A stretch of 35,341 nucleotides of DNA from Candidatus Gastranaerophilales bacterium (lineage in GTDB: Bacteria > Cyanobacteriota > Vampirovibrionia > Gastranaerophilales > UBA9971). The position numbers were made by a program, and so were the translations under genes. The stretch lies in assembly GCA_028277195.1 (NCBI GenBank), contig JANQGS010000082.1:1-35341 (forward strand), written 5' to 3'. The notes beneath the pieces were generated by a model, which ran no database searches, was not told the DNA's origin, and was given only the letters and a program-made list of their open reading frames with translations. This document shows, in pieces, positions 23,312-31,935 of the stretch; the stretch's first letter is position 1, and each line of letters starts with the position of its first letter.

Positions 23312-24037
23312 ATGAAAAGTATAAAAATGGTTGCCAACGCCGGGAGGGCTTCGATTACCCTTTCAAAACCGCCTCTTAATATTTTTGACGCAGATGACCT
23401 CGTTGAGTTGGCGGGGGTTTTTAAAAGACTTAAAAATGAGCAGTCCATCGGGATAATAACCATAGAATCCGACCAGAGGGTATTTTCAGCGGGGGTAGAC
23501 ATTGCCGGGCACTCGCGGGAAAAGGTAAAAGAAATGCTGGAGACTTTTCATGACGTATTTTTTGCAATGCTTGAGCTAAGGACCCCGACCATAAGCCTTG
23601 TAAAGTCCGGCTGCATCGGCGGAGGGTGTGAGCTGGCACTTTTTGGCGACTTTGTGCTTGCGTCGGAGGCCGCTTATTTCTCACAGCCGGAAATAAAGCT
23701 GGGTTGCTTTCCTCCTTTATCCGCGGTTTATTTTCCTTTTATAACGGGGCATAAAAACGCCCTTGAGATAATGTTAACCGGGGATAAGGTTTTTGCGGGG
23801 GATGCTCACAGGCTTGGCCTGGTGAACAGGGTGTTTCCGGGGGAAGAATTCGATACCGGAGCAGAAAAATTTATTGGTGCAATATTATCCAACCCCGCAA
23901 ACGCTGTAAAGACTGCTTTAGGAGCATATAAACGGTTGAATTATCCCGGTTTAAGGGAAAAAATAAAACTTTCCGAAAAAATATACCTTGAAGAGGTTGA
24001 GCATGATACGATTAGTTTGAAAAATTTAAAAAAGTAG
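23312..24037 (+). CDS. Enoyl-CoA hydratase/isomerase family protein
   Basis: 241-aa crotonase-fold protein. The two oxyanion-hole segments FSAGVDI and CIGGGCELALFGD are present, with the catalytic-type Glu in GGGCEL and in SQPEIKLG, so hydratase activity is plausible. The N-terminal segment SKPPLNIFDADDL fits the family. It is slightly shorter than a typical 255-260-aa hydratase. A good AAAGG precedes the ATG. It ends 12 nt before ilvC and is probably co-transcribed with it. The substrate is unknown; close relatives include dienoyl-CoA hydratases of aromatic degradation. Confidence 0.88.
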   Translation: MKSIKMVANAGRASITLSKPPLNIFDADDLVELAGVFKRLKNEQSIGIITIESDQRVFSAGVDIAGHSREKVKEMLETFHDVFFAMLELRTPTISLVKSGCIGGGCELALFGDFVLASEAAYFSQPEIKLGCFPPLSAVYFPFITGHKNALEIMLTGDKVFAGDAHRLGLVNRVFPGEEFDTGAEKFIGAILSNPANAVKTALGAYKRLNYPGLREKIKLSEKIYLEEVEHDTISLKNLKK

Positions 24038-24049
24038 GAGAAATTAATT

Positions 24050-25084
24050 ATGGAAAAATTTGACGAGCTTAAGGTTTATTACGACAAAGATATTAATGAA
24101 GAGCCGATAATGAATAAAAACGTTGCCATCCTCGGATTTGGCAGCCAGGGCCATGCCCACGCCCGGAACCTTCATGAATCAGGCGTAAAAGTTAAAGTAG
24201 GACTGCGCCGGGGTTCAAAATCAGCGGAAAGGGTGAAAAAAGCGGGCATTGACTGCGTTTCATTTGAAGAAGCCGTACGGTGGGCTGATGTGATTATGAT
24301 ATTGCTCCCTGATACAATCCACGGGGAAATCTACGAAAACCAGATAGCCCCGAACCTTAAACAGGGTTCTTACCTGGGTTTTGGCCATGGTTTCAGCATA
24401 CATTACGGGGAGATAGTGCCCCCGGAAGGTGTAAATACATTCATAGTAGCGCCTAAAGGCCCGGGACACCTCGTAAGGTCAGAGTACACAAAGGGCAGGG
24501 GGGTGCCTTCACTGGTAGCGGTAGGCCAAAACCCCTCAGGTGATACTTTTAACGTTGCTTTAGCCTATGCAAAAGCTAATGGGGGAGGAAAAGCCGGTAT
24601 TATTGAGACCAATTTCAAGGATGAAACCGAGACTGACCTTTTTGGGGAGCAGGCTGTTCTTTGCGGGGGTACGACAGCGCTTATTAAGGCAGGATTTGAA
24701 ACCCTTACGGAAGCGGGATACCCGCCGCAAATGGCATATTTTGAGTGCCTGCACGAGCTTAAGCTCATTGTTGACCTGATTTACTACGGCGGAATACAGG
24801 ATATGCGCTATTCAATCAGCGACACCGCCAAATACGGCGATGTTACACGCGGGCCGAGGGTAATTACCGCAAAGGTTAAGGAAGAAATGAAAAAAATCCT
24901 TGAGGAAATCCGGAGCGGCGAATTCGCAAGGGAGTGGATTGAGGAGAACAGGCAGGGCCAGCCTAATCTTAAAAAACTTATTGAGGCCGATAAAAATCAT
25001 GAAATTGAGCAAATCGGCACTAAACTCCGCGGCATGATGAGCTGGATTAAGGAAGAGCAGCTTATTTGCGCTGACGAGAGGTAA
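24050..25084 (+). CDS. ilvC: Ketol-acid reductoisomerase
   Basis: 344-aa class I (short) acetohydroxyacid isomeroreductase, the second step of valine and isoleucine synthesis. The N-terminal Rossmann motif GFGSQGHAHARNL and the LRRGSKS specificity loop point to NADPH. The C-terminal all-helical domain retains the Mg ligand segments (ETETDLFGEQAVLCGG, ECLHELKLIVDLIYYGG). An AGGAGA ribosome site precedes the ATG. The gene follows the enoyl-CoA hydratase gene and converges with the glutamate-cysteine ligase gene 8 bp away. No ilvBN or ilvD is nearby. Confidence 0.97.
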   Translation: MEKFDELKVYYDKDINEEPIMNKNVAILGFGSQGHAHARNLHESGVKVKVGLRRGSKSAERVKKAGIDCVSFEEAVRWADVIMILLPDTIHGEIYENQIAPNLKQGSYLGFGHGFSIHYGEIVPPEGVNTFIVAPKGPGHLVRSEYTKGRGVPSLVAVGQNPSGDTFNVALAYAKANGGGKAGIIETNFKDETETDLFGEQAVLCGGTTALIKAGFETLTEAGYPPQMAYFECLHELKLIVDLIYYGGIQDMRYSISDTAKYGDVTRGPRVITAKVKEEMKKILEEIRSGEFAREWIEENRQGQPNLKKLIEADKNHEIEQIGTKLRGMMSWIKEEQLICADER

Positions 25085-25092
25085 ACCCGGGA

Positions 25093-26391
25093 TTACAGGC
25101 TGGTGTGATGTATAAGGTTTTTCAGCTCTTTTTTCCAGTCGGAACCCCAATTCATTATAATGACATCAGCCGGGGTTTTATTGTCTGATAAAAGCTCTTT
25201 TAGCTTTTCAAGGTAAACAGCTTCCCCGCAAAGCGAAACCCCTGCTATTGCAACCAGCTCCTTTGCTATGCCGGCAATTTCAGCCAGACCCCTTTCAGGC
25301 ACTGATTTTCTCAATTCATTCCTTTTCTCCCAGCTAAAATCCCTGACCAGGTCCCACGCCGCATCCATTGCGTCTTCATTATATAAGATTCCCTTGACAA
25401 GCGCAGAAAAAGCCAGGGCCATATCAGGCTTCTGGCTGTCGCAATTCCTTACCTCAATCAGGTTTTTTAACCTTACGTCAGGGAAAAATGTTGATATATG
25501 GAGCATCCAGTCGCTCATTGTTGCCCGGTACTTTTTCATATATGCCCTGAAAGTCATGCTTGTCATGTCAATAAGGTTATTATCCCTCTGTATAAAGAGC
25601 ATGGGCATATCCAGGAGGATTTGCGCGTAATCATCAAACCCGAACCCTTCCTCAAAAATCTTCCTGCTTACCAGCCCGCACCTGTCATTATCGGTATTGA
25701 GCCAGGACAATGCCCTGTAGCTCTTATAACCTGTTAAACGTCCGCCCCTGACCGGTGAGTTCGAAAACATTGCGGTAATGACAGGGGAAATGCCCAGCGC
25801 AACCCTTAGCTTTTTCATTGCGTCCCCTTCCGAGCCGTAATCTATGGAAGCCTGCACTCCTGCTGTTTCCATCATCATGACAGGAGAGTGGTTGCCCTTT
25901 TTGGGCAGGTAATTTTTCATTATTTTATAACGTTCCTTTGGTATCATTTCTATGTTCTCAAAGGTTGTCAGGGGCTGGATGCCGTAACCAAGCCAAGTTA
26001 TACCCGTTTCATCGCCAATGGCCCGGGCTTTTTTATTGAATTCCAGGATGGCGGCCTCGTGGTCTTTTAAAAGCGCAAAAGGCCTGGTGCTGTACTCAAA
26101 CTGGCAACCCGGCTCAAGCGTTATGTCACCTTCAGGGCATTTCAACCCGAGCAGCTTTTCCCCTTCCAGTATGTCTTCACACTCACTGTAGAGCTTAATC
26201 CTGCCCAGGAAACTCGCCATTCCGTTCTTACCCGAATAACCAACAGCATGAAAGGTTTTCGCGTCAACGCCTATCCTCTCAAATTCTATGCCAATCCTGA
26301 AATCAGACCTGTTTTTACAGCTCCCGTAAAAATAATCGGATAATTGGGCCTTATCTGTTATATAATCGCTTTTATCCAGGATTTGTTCCAT
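25093..26391 (-). CDS. gshA: Glutamate-cysteine ligase, plant-type (GCS2) family
   Basis: 432-aa ATP-dependent ligase of the GCS2 family, which makes gamma-glutamylcysteine. Landmarks are IGIEFER near residue 34, ITLEPGCQFEYST (acceptor site), the MIPKERYKIMKNYLPKKG motif that is characteristic of the plant/proteobacterial type, and the TAGVQASIDY strand. Length matches the family. An AAAAGGTAA ribosome site precedes the ATG. No glutathione synthetase (gshB) is nearby, so the final thiol could be gamma-glutamylcysteine itself. The related EgtA (ergothioneine) branch is a possible alternative. With the gamma-glutamyltransferase in the same window it suggests a thiol cycle. Confidence 0.88.
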   Translation of the reverse strand: MEQILDKSDYITDKAQLSDYFYGSCKNRSDFRIGIEFERIGVDAKTFHAVGYSGKNGMASFLGRIKLYSECEDILEGEKLLGLKCPEGDITLEPGCQFEYSTRPFALLKDHEAAILEFNKKARAIGDETGITWLGYGIQPLTTFENIEMIPKERYKIMKNYLPKKGNHSPVMMMETAGVQASIDYGSEGDAMKKLRVALGISPVITAMFSNSPVRGGRLTGYKSYRALSWLNTDNDRCGLVSRKIFEEGFGFDDYAQILLDMPMLFIQRDNNLIDMTSMTFRAYMKKYRATMSDWMLHISTFFPDVRLKNLIEVRNCDSQKPDMALAFSALVKGILYNEDAMDAAWDLVRDFSWEKRNELRKSVPERGLAEIAGIAKELVAIAGVSLCGEAVYLEKLKELLSDNKTPADVIIMNWGSDWKKELKNLIHHTSL

Positions 26392-26436
26392 ATAAATTAC
26401 CTTTTTTATTTATAGGAGAAATAATATTTTAACATC

Positions 26437-26451
26437 AGGGAGAAAAAATTG
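26437..26451 (+). promoter_or_regulatory. Ribosome site fixing the TTG start of rsmA
   Basis: AGGGAGA (26437-26443) lies five nt before TTG 26449-26451. This strong site supports TTG, since no ATG is nearby in frame. Confidence 0.65.
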
Positions 26452-27288
26452 AACTACCTCAAAAGAGCAAAAAATTTCAGGACAAAAAAACGGCTGGGGC
26501 AAAATTTTTTGATTGACGAAAAAATCATTAACACCATTATAAATGAAGCCAACGTAAAAAACAGCGAAACAATAATAGAAATCGGGTCCGGTACGGGGTT
26601 TGTAACAGAAAAGCTGGCGTTAAAAGCGCGAAAAGTAATCGCCATAGAGCTGGACGAGGAGGCGATAAAAGCGCTTAAAAAACTGCCCTTTAACAACATA
26701 GAAATAGTCCGGCAGGATATCTTAACCGTAAACTTTTCCGAACTGGTACAGAACCCGGTCAAAATAGTCGCAAATATCCCATATTACATAACCAGCCCGA
26801 TACTCAGCCATATTTTAGGGGAGATTGACCGGCCTGAATGGAAAAACAGGGAGCTAACAGAGGAAATTATCCTGATGGTGCAGCATGAAGTGGCAAAAAG
26901 GCTGGTCGCAACCGAAAAAAGCCCTTCAAAAGAATACGGCCTGCTTTCAATACTGGTTAATTACTGGTGCGAAACAGAGCTGGTCTGTAAAGTGCCCTCA
27001 AGCAGTTTTTACCCCGAGCCAAAAGTTGATTCTGCCATAGTTAGATTAAAATTTCGGGAAGAACCGATAATAAAACTTCATAATCCTGTATTGTTCAGGC
27101 AGGTTACCCGGGCAGCGTTTGGAATGAGGAGGAAAACAATAAAAAATGCACTTATAAAAAGCGGTTTTGTTGCGGAAAAGGTTAACCCGGCGCTTGAAAA
27201 ATGTAACATTGCCCCCTCCGGAAGGGGCGAAACCCTTTCCATGCAGGATTTTAATTGCCTGTGTGATAAACTTTCAGCTTGTCAGTAA
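26449..27288 (+). CDS. rsmA: 16S rRNA adenine dimethyltransferase
   Basis: 279-aa KsgA/RsmA, which dimethylates two adjacent adenines in helix 45 of 16S rRNA late in 30S assembly. RLGQNFLID, the SAM site IEIGSGTGFVTEKLA, the acidic IELDEEAI strand, the NIPYYITSP catalytic motif and PEPKVDSAIVRL are all present. TTG is the start, with a strong AGGGAG site. The last 38 bp overlap the end of the convergent sulfatase-like gene. The length is normal. Confidence 0.96.
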   Translation: MNYLKRAKNFRTKKRLGQNFLIDEKIINTIINEANVKNSETIIEIGSGTGFVTEKLALKARKVIAIELDEEAIKALKKLPFNNIEIVRQDILTVNFSELVQNPVKIVANIPYYITSPILSHILGEIDRPEWKNRELTEEIILMVQHEVAKRLVATEKSPSKEYGLLSILVNYWCETELVCKVPSSSFYPEPKVDSAIVRLKFREEPIIKLHNPVLFRQVTRAAFGMRRKTIKNALIKSGFVAEKVNPALEKCNIAPSGRGETLSMQDFNCLCDKLSACQ

Positions 27289-28876
27289 TCTCAGGCAGGT
27301 CAAATGTGCTTTCATAAAAGCCAAAATAATTCTTATCCTCATATATTTCCAGCCCGGCGCCAAAATAGTTATTAAACAAAACCCGGAAAGAATTTACAGG
27401 GGTTATGGTGTCGTATAGCCCGTTAGTTTTGTTTTCACCGGGGAAGTAATAAGCATTTAGGATTCCATAGGAATTTATAATAAAATCCTCATCAGATAAA
27501 AACATACCGGAATATTCCCGCTGGTTTTTAAAAAGGTCAATATCCCCCCCCGACAAATCCAGCAGGATTTTCTGGAAATGGTAATGAGAGCCGTGGTCTG
27601 ACTGAAGGATAATAACAGGCGGCTTTTGCGAGTTTTTTATTATGTTTGTTATTAATTCCTTCATTTTATTATTTATATAAACCAAATAATCAACGTATAA
27701 TTCCTTTTTCAACCACTCTTCCGCATATTCCATAGGATGTACGGCATTTTGCGGCAGTTCTTTTCCTTTTATATCAAATAAATAAGGCGGATGAGGCGCC
27801 AGAAAATGAGCATAGACGATTTTAGGGCTTTTTGCGATTTTTTCGGGACGGGATAAAAACTCAATGCGTTTTAACAGTGAATTTTTCATGGAATTATAAT
27901 AATATTCTTCCAGGTATTTTTTTTCAATTAAATCCCCGTTCAAATCCAAAAAACCAAGAATGGAATTTTTATAAACCAGGTAATTAAGGCTGTTTAATAA
28001 AAAATTAAACTCATCATCCGGGTAATCTATATCTGATATGCCTTTAAGGTCAATTAACATATCGTTTTTAACCACATCAACAAATAAAAACCTGTATCCT
28101 TTTGATTTTAAAAATTTTACAACCTCATTTTCCTGCCTGAGCTGTTTTAACCTAAAGGCATTGGTATTCATATTGCGGGTGTTTTTTAAGTCATCGTTGA
28201 TGTAGCGCATATTAAGGGAAGAGGTAATGGAATAGGTTGTGCACATATAATTGGCGGTTGAGTTTCCCGCCAGGAAAAACCCTTTCTTTTCAAGCCAGGA
28301 GAGGAATCCTGAGTTATCATGGTTGTAGTATTTCTTTAAGGCCAGGTTATTTGCGTACCCGTCAAGAACTATATAATAAATGTCAGGGTATTCACTATTT
28401 TCAACACTTGCTGGCTCAATGCTTTTTTCCCCGGTGAGAAAACCGCTGAACATACTCTTATATACGCCCATAGGAACTGAAACCAGGCAAAATATAACGA
28501 GAACAGTTGAAACCAGGTTTAATATATTAATTATCTTTGCGCCCTCAAAATCCTTTTTTGCAATAAAAAGGCAAGCCAGCCCTATGCCTAATATTGACAG
28601 AAATAAAAATACAAAATAGTTTACTCCCGAGAGCAGGTATATAAAATTCCCGTTAATAATAAATATCATTAATAAACTTGTTATAAGGGATGATTTTACC
28701 CGGTTTTTTAAGAACCTGCCGGAAATGGTGAATATGGCCATTGCCGGCAGGATAACAACCGCGAGCGGAAGTAAAACATGGGAAAAACCAACCTCTGCCA
28801 CATTTCTCGTAAACAAGAATATGACAGGGTAAATACTGAACAATACAACATGTATAAACGGCTTAGCCTTATCCAT
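27251..28876 (-). CDS. Membrane-anchored sulfatase-like hydrolase/transferase
   Basis: 541-aa protein with about five N-terminal membrane helices (residues 5-160) and a large extracytoplasmic alkaline-phosphatase-superfamily domain. Visible motifs: PDIYYIVLDGYA (first metal-binding Asp), a Ser/Thr-rich nucleophile region (NYMCTTYSITSSLNM), AHFLAPHPPY and ILQSDHGSHYHF (metal-binding Asp-His). This organisation resembles LTA-synthase and phosphoethanolamine-transferase-like enzymes that modify surface glycans; the group transferred is unknown. An eight-G tract interrupts the gene at 27544-27551 without breaking the frame. It is the last gene of a trio with a small membrane protein and a methyltransferase. 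Confidence 0.85.
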   Translation of the reverse strand: MDKAKPFIHVVLFSIYPVIFLFTRNVAEVGFSHVLLPLAVVILPAMAIFTISGRFLKNRVKSSLITSLLMIFIINGNFIYLLSGVNYFVFLFLSILGIGLACLFIAKKDFEGAKIINILNLVSTVLVIFCLVSVPMGVYKSMFSGFLTGEKSIEPASVENSEYPDIYYIVLDGYANNLALKKYYNHDNSGFLSWLEKKGFFLAGNSTANYMCTTYSITSSLNMRYINDDLKNTRNMNTNAFRLKQLRQENEVVKFLKSKGYRFLFVDVVKNDMLIDLKGISDIDYPDDEFNFLLNSLNYLVYKNSILGFLDLNGDLIEKKYLEEYYYNSMKNSLLKRIEFLSRPEKIAKSPKIVYAHFLAPHPPYLFDIKGKELPQNAVHPMEYAEEWLKKELYVDYLVYINNKMKELITNIIKNSQKPPVIILQSDHGSHYHFQKILLDLSGGDIDLFKNQREYSGMFLSDEDFIINSYGILNAYYFPGENKTNGLYDTITPVNSFRVLFNNYFGAGLEIYEDKNYFGFYESTFDLPEITDKLKVYHTGN

Positions 28877-28879
28877 TGA

Positions 28880-30235
28880 TTATTTCCTTTTCATCAGGTA
28901 CAGGAATCTCTCGGAATTAGCTATCCTTGATGATTTAATGATAGCAAAGTACTTAAGGAATTCCTGTTCAAAAAAATTCTTATAATAATCACTAAAAATA
29001 TCCTCCCTCGCAGAAAGGAGTTTTTGCGTCATAGAGTCGCGTTTTGGGACAAACTCAATTAATAAAGTCCCGGATATTTCAGAAAAAAATTCCGCAATTT
29101 TATTTAAAGGCACGTTATTGGAAATTCTCAGGTGATGTATTAAAGCAAGCGCCATCACAGTGTTTTCACGACCCATTCTTTCGAAAAAAGACGCCCTTTC
29201 CCGGCAGAACCAGCCTATAGCCGGGCTCGGGGCACACAAATCAATAATTAAAGGCAGTATTTTTTTATTATTTTCGTTTTTTAATTGCGTATAACTATTT
29301 TCAACCGCCAAAAAGTCCATATCGCAGGAAATTACGTACTTACCGGCCTCCCCGGCAATTTTGCTGAATATACCCGTATTAGCGCCCAGGTCAATCACCT
29401 TTTCAGCGTCCGAATAGCCCAGGTATTCCCTGACCAAGCCCTTTTTATGCTCAAAAGAGTCCTCATCATAGTTTTTTATGCTGTAATAATCTGCCCAGGG
29501 TGTTTTATCGCCCTTAAGTCCCAGGCTTTTTATTAAATTTTCCATATCAGTGAGCAAATTAACCTGCGCGTTCCGGGAAAGTTTAATATTTGAGCTGTTT
29601 TTCAGGGATTTATCCCGGCAGGATTTTTGCATGGCAGCGTTAAAGTGAATATGAGTTAAAACGGAAAAGTTTAAAAAAGTCCTTTTAGGAAGCAGTTTCG
29701 AGGCCAAATCCAGGGGAATGCCGTCAATATTGCCCAATAAAAGCGATTGCAACCCGGGTTCGCCCTGGCTCATCAATAACAGCGGCGCCATAAAATGCTG
29801 GCAAAACTGCTTATAAGCAATCCAGGGCTTTCCCTCCTCATGCTTCTCAAAAGATAAAATATCTATAAAAACCGGCTCTGTCCCGAAAAATTGAACATTA
29901 TAAGCGCTCGCGTCCTTAAGGGTCATATTATGCTCAAGTGAAATTTTTTGTATTTTCAGGGTTAATAAAGCCGCGTCCTTTAATGCCGAGAAGCTCCATT
30001 CATAAGGATATGAAACAAAATCCAGCATATCGGGCTTGTAAATCTTATACTTTTCAACTTCTTTATGGCTGACAATGAGGTTTTCCCCAACAAGGCGCTC
30101 CCACAAACCTGAATCAACGAGGTATTTAAAATTTTCCCCGTAAGAATCGTTTATAAACCTGTATAATTCACCGTCCCGCCAGAACAAAAAGCCTGACGGG
30201 TCACGAAAAGAAGCATCATCAACGAGCGGTTTAAT
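28880..30235 (-). CDS. SAM-dependent methyltransferase with N-terminal kinase-like domain
   Basis: 451-aa protein if it starts at ATT 30233-30235. The reading frame continues upstream of the first TTG (30187) as IKPLVDDASFRDPSGF, which matches the usual N-terminus of this family (SFRDPSGF.F..dG..YR). AGAGGA lies eight nt before the ATT and the codon overlaps the stop of the upstream gene by one base. The N-terminal part contains a kinase-like loop (LKDASAYNVQFFGTEPVFIDILSFE); the C-terminal half has the SAM site VIDLGANTGIFSKIA. It is similar to NoeA-like methyltransferases. It probably acts in surface polymer synthesis with the sulfatase-like gene that follows four bp downstream. Confidence 0.8.
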   Translation of the reverse strand: MKPLVDDASFRDPSGFLFWRDGELYRFINDSYGENFKYLVDSGLWERLVGENLIVSHKEVEKYKIYKPDMLDFVSYPYEWSFSALKDAALLTLKIQKISLEHNMTLKDASAYNVQFFGTEPVFIDILSFEKHEEGKPWIAYKQFCQHFMAPLLLMSQGEPGLQSLLLGNIDGIPLDLASKLLPKRTFLNFSVLTHIHFNAAMQKSCRDKSLKNSSNIKLSRNAQVNLLTDMENLIKSLGLKGDKTPWADYYSIKNYDEDSFEHKKGLVREYLGYSDAEKVIDLGANTGIFSKIAGEAGKYVISCDMDFLAVENSYTQLKNENNKKILPLIIDLCAPSPAIGWFCRERASFFERMGRENTVMALALIHHLRISNNVPLNKIAEFFSEISGTLLIEFVPKRDSMTQKLLSAREDIFSDYYKNFFEQEFLKYFAIIKSSRIANSERFLYLMKRK

Positions 30236-30434
30236 CTGTTTTTTCCTCTTTATTATTTTCTTGCTGCGGGGTTTGTTTTTTTTGGAATATGTTTAAGAAA
30301 AATAACTTTATGTTAACCCAGAAACTTTTAACGGCAACAAGAACTCCTATTGCGCTGGCTGCAATTACCTGGGCGACAAAACTGCCGGTACCCGGGTCAA
30401 TATAGGCAATGTATAAGGGTGAATCTGAAAACAT
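30231..30434 (-). CDS. Small IDPGTGS-motif membrane protein (67 aa)
   Basis: 67-aa protein with a YIDPGTGSF motif at residues 11-19, one membrane helix (about 20-40) and a Gln/Lys/Glu-rich cytoplasmic tail. I recall similar small proteins beside sulfatase and methyltransferase genes in other bacteria, but their role is unknown. The ribosome site is weak. Its stop overlaps the ATT start of the methyltransferase gene. Confidence 0.7.
   Translation of the reverse strand: MFSDSPLYIAYIDPGTGSFVAQVIAASAIGVLVAVKSFWVNIKLFFLNIFQKKQTPQQENNKEEKTD
30244..30249 (-). promoter_or_regulatory. Ribosome site supporting an ATT start
   Basis: AGAGGA on the minus strand, eight nt upstream of ATT 30235-30233. No ATG, GTG or TTG is available between the previous in-frame stop and residue 17. 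Confidence 0.5.
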
Positions 30435-30603
30435 TTTTCAATATCCCACTACTCTGTCTAACTTATTTTAATATATTTAGAGTTAACACGGCTATGCCGG
30501 TAAAAAAATACACCCTTAGTTGGATGCACAAGCATATCCATATGTAATAATAGATATATAACTACTTCATTATCTTCTTCAAAAGCTCTTGTCTTCAAAG
30601 CTC

Positions 30604-30638
30604 AAGGTCCTTTATACAAGGGCCTTTTTTATTATTTT
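30604..30638 (+). terminator. Plus-strand intrinsic terminator with no gene upstream
   Basis: AAGGTCCTT (30604-30612), loop TATAC, AAGGGCCTT (30618-30626) pair over nine bp with one G-U, then a T-rich run follows (30625-30638). No plus-strand gene ends nearby; a second weaker hairpin sits at 30584-30602. A small RNA could end here. Confidence 0.6.
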
Positions 30639-30647
30639 ACGGGCAGG

Positions 30648-30821
30648 TTAAAACGCCTCAAAAAACCTCGCGTCAACGCCCCCTGAGCCTATCCTGACCC
30701 TGACGGGCCTGAGGCATTTAGGGCATCTTCCGGCATATGCCGTGCCTTCCTTATTAACGTATATCCTGTTATAAACGCTACAGCAATTAAAAAGAATACT
30801 TATAAATTTTTTCTTTCCCAT
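30648..30821 (-). CDS. Small conserved Cys-containing protein (57 aa)
   Basis: 57-aa protein starting at ATG 30821 (an upstream frame to 30908 is less likely). It has NCCSVYNRIYVNKEGTAY, a CPKC pair and a RIGSGGVDARFFEAF tail, which I recognise as a small conserved metal-binding-like protein of unknown function. The Cys pairs may bind zinc. It follows gmd by about 100 bp and may be in the same transcript. The ribosome site is weak. Confidence 0.65.
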   Translation of the reverse strand: MGKKKFISILFNCCSVYNRIYVNKEGTAYAGRCPKCLRPVRVRIGSGGVDARFFEAF

Positions 30822-30918
30822 TTTTATTTTTTCATAATTATAGATGATGTAATACTCAAACGGAACTATTAATATGGAATTTGTACTCCTTAGAAGACGA
30901 CGATACACATATCCCTAT

Positions 30919-31935
30919 TTAGCTATGCATCCCTGATGGATCATAGCTTTTTTTTGCAATTCCCTCTGCTTCCAGGTCTGCGTCCACCATAATTTTTACC
31001 AGTTCCTTAAAGTTAATGCCGGGCTGCCATCCGAGTTTTTGTCTTGCTTTTGTTGCATCGCCGATTAATAAGTCGACTTCTGCGGGCCTGAAATAGCGAG
31101 GGTCAATCTCCACATACTCATTCCAGTCCAGCCCCACGTATCCAAAGGCTTCATCAAGGAATTCCCTGATAGAATGCGTTTTCCCGGTAGCTATAACAAA
31201 GTCATCAGGCTCATCCTGCTGCAACATTAGCCACATAGCCTCAACATAATCCTTTGCATATCCCCAGTCCCTTTTTGCATCAAGGTTTCCGAGGTATAGT
31301 TTATTCTGTTTCCCGGCCATAATACGGGCAAGGGCTTTTGTTATTTTCCTTGTAACAAAGGTTTCGCCGCGCCTGGGAGACTCATGGTTGAACAGGATGC
31401 CGTTACATGCGTACAGGCCGTAGCTCTCCCTGTAGTTTACGGTTGCCCAGTAAGCGTATAGCTTGGCAACAGCATACGGGCTGCGGGGATAGAAAGGCGT
31501 GGTCTCCTTTTGTGGGACTTCCTGCACTTTACCGAACAGCTCGCTTGAAGATGCCTGGTAAAACCTTGTCTTTATCTGTGTTTCCCTGATAGCGTCCAAA
31601 AGCCTTAATGCACCCAGCCCTGTGACATCCCCGGTATACTCAGGTATATCAAAACTTACCCTGACGTGGCTTTGTGCGCCGAGGTGGTAGATTTCATCAG
31701 GATGTATCTTTTCAAGCATCCTGGAAACATTGGAAGAGTCGGATAAATCACCGTAATGCAGGAATAATTTTGTCCCTTTCAGGTGCGGGTCGCGGTATAA
31801 GTGGTCAATCCTGCCGGTATTGAACGAACTGGACCTTCTTATGAGCCCGTGTACCTCATAGTCCTTTTCCAGTAGCAATTCCGTCAAATATGAGCCGTCC
31901 TGGCCCGTTATTCCCGTTATAAACGCTTTTTTCAT
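30919..31935 (-). CDS. gmd: GDP-mannose 4,6-dehydratase
   Basis: 338-aa short-chain dehydrogenase/reductase-fold dehydratase that makes GDP-4-keto-6-deoxymannose, the precursor of GDP-fucose and GDP-rhamnose. Motifs: GITGQDGSYL (NADP site), SSSELFG (catalytic Ser/Thr region), YPRSPYAVAK (YxxxK), NHESPRRGETFVTRKI (substrate loop) and GNLDAKRDWGYAKDYVEAMW. The length is normal. The ATG overlaps the carB stop by one base (TAATG), so it is translationally coupled to a pyrimidine gene, an unusual pairing. No fcl or rmd partner is in the window. Confidence 0.97.
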   Translation of the reverse strand: MKKAFITGITGQDGSYLTELLLEKDYEVHGLIRRSSSFNTGRIDHLYRDPHLKGTKLFLHYGDLSDSSNVSRMLEKIHPDEIYHLGAQSHVRVSFDIPEYTGDVTGLGALRLLDAIRETQIKTRFYQASSSELFGKVQEVPQKETTPFYPRSPYAVAKLYAYWATVNYRESYGLYACNGILFNHESPRRGETFVTRKITKALARIMAGKQNKLYLGNLDAKRDWGYAKDYVEAMWLMLQQDEPDDFVIATGKTHSIREFLDEAFGYVGLDWNEYVEIDPRYFRPAEVDLLIGDATKARQKLGWQPGINFKELVKIMVDADLEAEGIAKKSYDPSGMHS

